DNA of 64,000 bases. It comes from Corynebacterium sp. ACRPH (lineage in GTDB: Bacteria; Actinomycetota; Actinomycetes; Mycobacteriales; Mycobacteriaceae). Shown here piece after piece: positions 62,149 through 64,000 of this stretch. The stretch's first letter is position 1. Each line of letters starts with the position of its first letter. The notes under the pieces are model-generated. The model saw nothing but the letters and a program-made list of their open reading frames with translations, was not told where the DNA came from and made no database searches. The stretch lies in contig NZ_JAKRND010000008.1 in the NCBI RefSeq assembly GCF_022347285.1, positions 1-64,000 of the forward strand. The letters are read 5' to 3'. The translations under genes and the position numbers were made by a program.

Positions 62149-62835
62149 CTACTGGGGAGTGGCGATTGTGAGGTAGTCGAACCACTTCTTTTGTTTCAAG
62201 GCGAAGTCTGCCCCAAAGTCGTAATCGTTCGACTTGCCTACCTGACAAGTTAGAGTGCTGCCGTCCGAGCCCACGCGGCAGTCCATCCCATGAGTATCAC
62301 CGGAATCGGGGTCAGTGACCGTGATGCTTGCACGGGGCAAAGCCGTAACGTTAGGGGCGCTGGCCCTATAGACGTAGGTGGGCTTCAATGCCGCCGCATA
62401 AATTACATCGGCGAATTCGCATGACGTACGCAGCGGAACGCTGATCTCAGCGCCATTTGCGGTGACCCCGCAGTCATTTCGCGGGTAAGCAGGTCCCCCG
62501 TTGGAAGAGGAAGGTTTGCGTTGGCCTCGCGTCAGCTCAGCTGCGCGGTTGTTGCTTTCTGCGGCAGAGCTGTGACCGGAACCGTGGTTTGAAGCCGGTG
62601 GGGTGGGGTTGGGGCCGGACTTCTTGGTGGACTTTGCGCGCGTGGTTTCGTCTGCCTTGTCACCCTTCTTCGAGTCGCCCTTCTTAGAGCTTTCATCCTT
62701 GGCGGCGAAATACTGCTGTGCAGAGGCGCTGGCGGAGCTGCTGGAGTCGGCGGCATCGTTGGAATCTTCAGAACCGCAGGCGCTTAAACCCATCGCGGCG
62801 ACGGTGAGCAAGGCAAGGGCAGACGTGCGCTTCAT
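62149..62835 (-). CDS. Secreted lipoprotein, function unknown
   Basis: A 228-residue protein. MKRTSALALLTVAAMGLSAC is a lipoprotein signal with Cys at residue 20 (lipobox LSAC). Residues 25-115 are Ser/Lys/Asn-rich low complexity. The C-terminal 110 residues carry four Cys (NDCGVT, TSCEFA, MDCRVG, LTCQVG) likely forming two disulfides outside the cell. AAGGACAG lies before the ATG. No homologous family is recognised. Confidence 0.75.
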   Translation of the reverse strand: MKRTSALALLTVAAMGLSACGSEDSNDAADSSSSASASAQQYFAAKDESSKKGDSKKGDKADETTRAKSTKKSGPNPTPPASNHGSGHSSAAESNNRAAELTRGQRKPSSSNGGPAYPRNDCGVTANGAEISVPLRTSCEFADVIYAAALKPTYVYRASAPNVTALPRASITVTDPDSGDTHGMDCRVGSDGSTLTCQVGKSNDYDFGADFALKQKKWFDYLTIATPQ

Positions 62836-62892
62836 GAAGCTGTCCTTAAGTTAAGAGAAGAGTCGTATTAATGAAGAAGCTTAGCGCTTCCG

Positions 62893-63822
62893 CTAGTCAT
62901 TCACAGTGAGAACGACCTTTCCCAGCGCGTGGCCCGACTCGACCTCCTCGTAGCCCTCGGCGGCGGCGCTGAAGGGCAGCTCCCTGCCGATTACCGGGCG
63001 CATCGCACCCTCCGCCACCAAGCGAGCGAGCTCTGCGAAGCGCTCCTGGGTGCGGACTCGAGTGATACCACTGCCACCCAGGCGGGTGGCCAGCTGTTTG
63101 TCGGCAGCGCTGCGGATCGCGCCCTCTGGTGCAAGATGCGCAAGCCCCTCCAAGACCTCGCCACCGACGAGGTCCAGGATGCCGTCCATCGGCGGAACAG
63201 TAACGTGGGAGCCAGTCTTGCCCAGCTCCGCGGTATCCATAAACCGCGCGCCCAGGCGCTCTACCAGGACCTTCTTGCGAGCACTGGCGATGCCGATGAC
63301 CTCAATGTCGAAATGCCGCGCCAGTTGCAGGGCATGCGTGCCCACGCCACCGCCCGCGCCGATCACTAGCAGGCGGGCGCCCTCATCCGGCCAAGTTTCC
63401 AGGTCGTGCAGTTCTGCCAAAGCGTCGTAGGCGGTCCCGGCGGCCGCGGGTAGGCAGGCGGCATCCGTGGCCTCTACACCGCTGGGGATAGCTGCGGTCG
63501 AGGTGGCGTCCAAAAGAACAAAGGAATCACTCGCAGCACCAGTGCCGGAGAAAGCCGAACCAAAGACGTGATCACCTGGCGAAAACCCGGTGGAAGGGGC
63601 GGCCTCGACGACGATGCCAGCGGCCTCGCGACCCATGGCCATGGGGAAAGAGACCGGGAAGGAGCCCTGGCGCTGGCCGTTCCGCACTTTAATGTCACCG
63701 GGGTTCAGGCTGATCGCCGTGGGGCGGATCAGCACGCTGCCGGGCTGCCAGGTGAGGTCGGCGACGTCGAGGAAGCCGGTGACCTCGGGGCCGCCGAAGG
63801 ATTCAAAGCCGAAGATACGCAT
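62893..63822 (-). CDS. NADP-dependent quinone oxidoreductase-like protein (MDR family)
   Basis: A 309-residue zinc-free medium-chain reductase. MRIFGFESFGGPEV is the N-terminus, LNPGDIKVRNGQ the conserved segment, GREAAGIVVEAA and the Rossmann motif LVIGAGGGVGTHALQLARHF follow. It reduces quinones or enones with NADPH; the substrate is unknown. The ATG at 63822 is preferred to 63831 since TACCAT lies 7 nt before it. Confidence 0.88.
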   Translation of the reverse strand: MRIFGFESFGGPEVTGFLDVADLTWQPGSVLIRPTAISLNPGDIKVRNGQRQGSFPVSFPMAMGREAAGIVVEAAPSTGFSPGDHVFGSAFSGTGAASDSFVLLDATSTAAIPSGVEATDAACLPAAAGTAYDALAELHDLETWPDEGARLLVIGAGGGVGTHALQLARHFDIEVIGIASARKKVLVERLGARFMDTAELGKTGSHVTVPPMDGILDLVGGEVLEGLAHLAPEGAIRSAADKQLATRLGGSGITRVRTQERFAELARLVAEGAMRPVIGRELPFSAAAEGYEEVESGHALGKVVLTVND

Positions 63823-63829
63823 GAATCCC

Positions 63830-63835
63830 ATGGTA
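63830..63835 (-). promoter_or_regulatory. -10 hexamer for the leaderless oxidoreductase gene
   Basis: TACCAT on the minus strand, 7 nt before the ATG at 63822. Confidence 0.45.
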
Positions 63836-63843
63836 GGGGTCCG

Positions 63844-64000
63844 CTAGTTCTTGGCGAAGCGGCGCATGAGGAAAGCGAACAGAGCGCCGGAGATGTTGTG
63901 CCACACGGCGGCGACCGCACCAGGGATGGCAGCCTCCGGAGCCCAGTACTTGCCCGACATGCCAGAGGCCAGGCCAGCGGACTGCGTGGCGACCTCGATG
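63844..64000 (-). CDS. Bile acid:sodium symporter (BASS) family protein, C-terminal part
   Basis: The last 51 or so residues before a TAG at 63846-63844 read IEVATQSAGLASGMSGKYWA, then PEAAIPGAVAAVWHNISGALFAFLMRRFAKN. That matches the C-terminal helices of BASS-family (arsenical-pump-like fold) sodium-coupled transporters, where ExxxQ and the SGLAxG motif line the ion site. The 5' part is outside the window. The oxidoreductase gene follows 21 nt later on the same strand. Confidence 0.7.
   Translation of the reverse strand, partial: IEVATQSAGLASGMSGKYWAPEAAIPGAVAAVWHNISGALFAFLMRRFAKN

Overview
The window reads as chromosome of a high-GC Corynebacterium, most likely a lipophilic species of the C. 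jeikeium type. The genus call is an inference from gene order and family features: tig-clpP1-clpP2-clpX, valS-folC-DUF4233-ndk-rne-rplU-rpmA-obg-proB-proA-nadD-rsfS-gpgP-degV-comEA-comEC-holA-rpsT-lepA is the conserved actinobacterial order (the Rv2404c-Rv2478c stretch of M. tuberculosis). DtxR-type iron boxes, a ClgR-type box, a mycothiol-linked nitroreductase homologue and many TAnnnT promoters placed right against start codons fit the same group. The species is not proven.

Layout. 1-6.6 kb is mixed accessory and housekeeping DNA: the 5' part of an IS256-family transposase, a CopZ-like copper chaperone, a flavin reductase, tRNA-His, oligoribonuclease, an SDR dehydrogenase, a CPBP protease, an acidic unknown protein, a possible IS-end remnant, and an ABC-F ATPase with a strong promoter and a mini-ORF leader, ending at tRNA-Arg. 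6.8-18.8 kb: a CopD/CtaG membrane protein, ssb, ettA, a frameshifted thioesterase, a conserved unknown, a TSUP exporter, truncated haemoglobin, pepN, a DsbA-fold nitroreductase homologue, rpiB and a small HTH protein. 18.9-25.9 kb: tRNA-Gly, tRNA-Pro, trigger factor with a repetitive lysine tail, clpP1P2, clpX, a TetR-like protein and mdh. 25.9-38.9 kb: an esterase, valS-folC-DUF4233, a Tat-exported amidase, ndk, a membrane wHTH protein, RNase E/G, and rplU-rpmA. 39-42.2 kb: a reverse-strand siderophore uptake operon under two DtxR-like boxes, set between rpmA and obg. 42.4-55.3 kb: obg, proB, a DoxX-like gene, proA, a YwiC-like gene, nadD-rsfS-gpgP-degV, comEA-comEC and holA. 55.3-64 kb: an unusual ADP-ribosylglycohydrolase-fold protein, rpsT, an orphan PemK-like protein, lepA, an FUSC transporter, two uncharacterised envelope proteins, a quinone oxidoreductase and the 3' end of a BASS-family transporter.

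How it works together. Most of the window is core machinery: protein folding and turnover (tig, clpP1P2, clpX, pepN), translation and ribosome assembly (ettA, valS, lepA, obg, rsfS, rplU, rpmA, rpsT), RNA decay (rne, orn), nucleotide and cofactor supply (ndk, nadD, folC), proline synthesis (proB, proA) and DNA metabolism (ssb, holA, comEA, comEC).

Two patterns cut across the genes. First, at least 14 genes have a TAnnnT-like -10 hexamer 6-8 nt before the start codon, as expected for leaderless mRNAs; this decides several starts. Second, a core GGCGTCA followed by an A-rich tail recurs in both orientations, inside and between genes, more often than I would expect; it resembles a dispersed signature such as a DNA uptake sequence. 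No CRISPR array, prophage or replication origin was seen, and no gene-free stretch exceeds about 300 bases.
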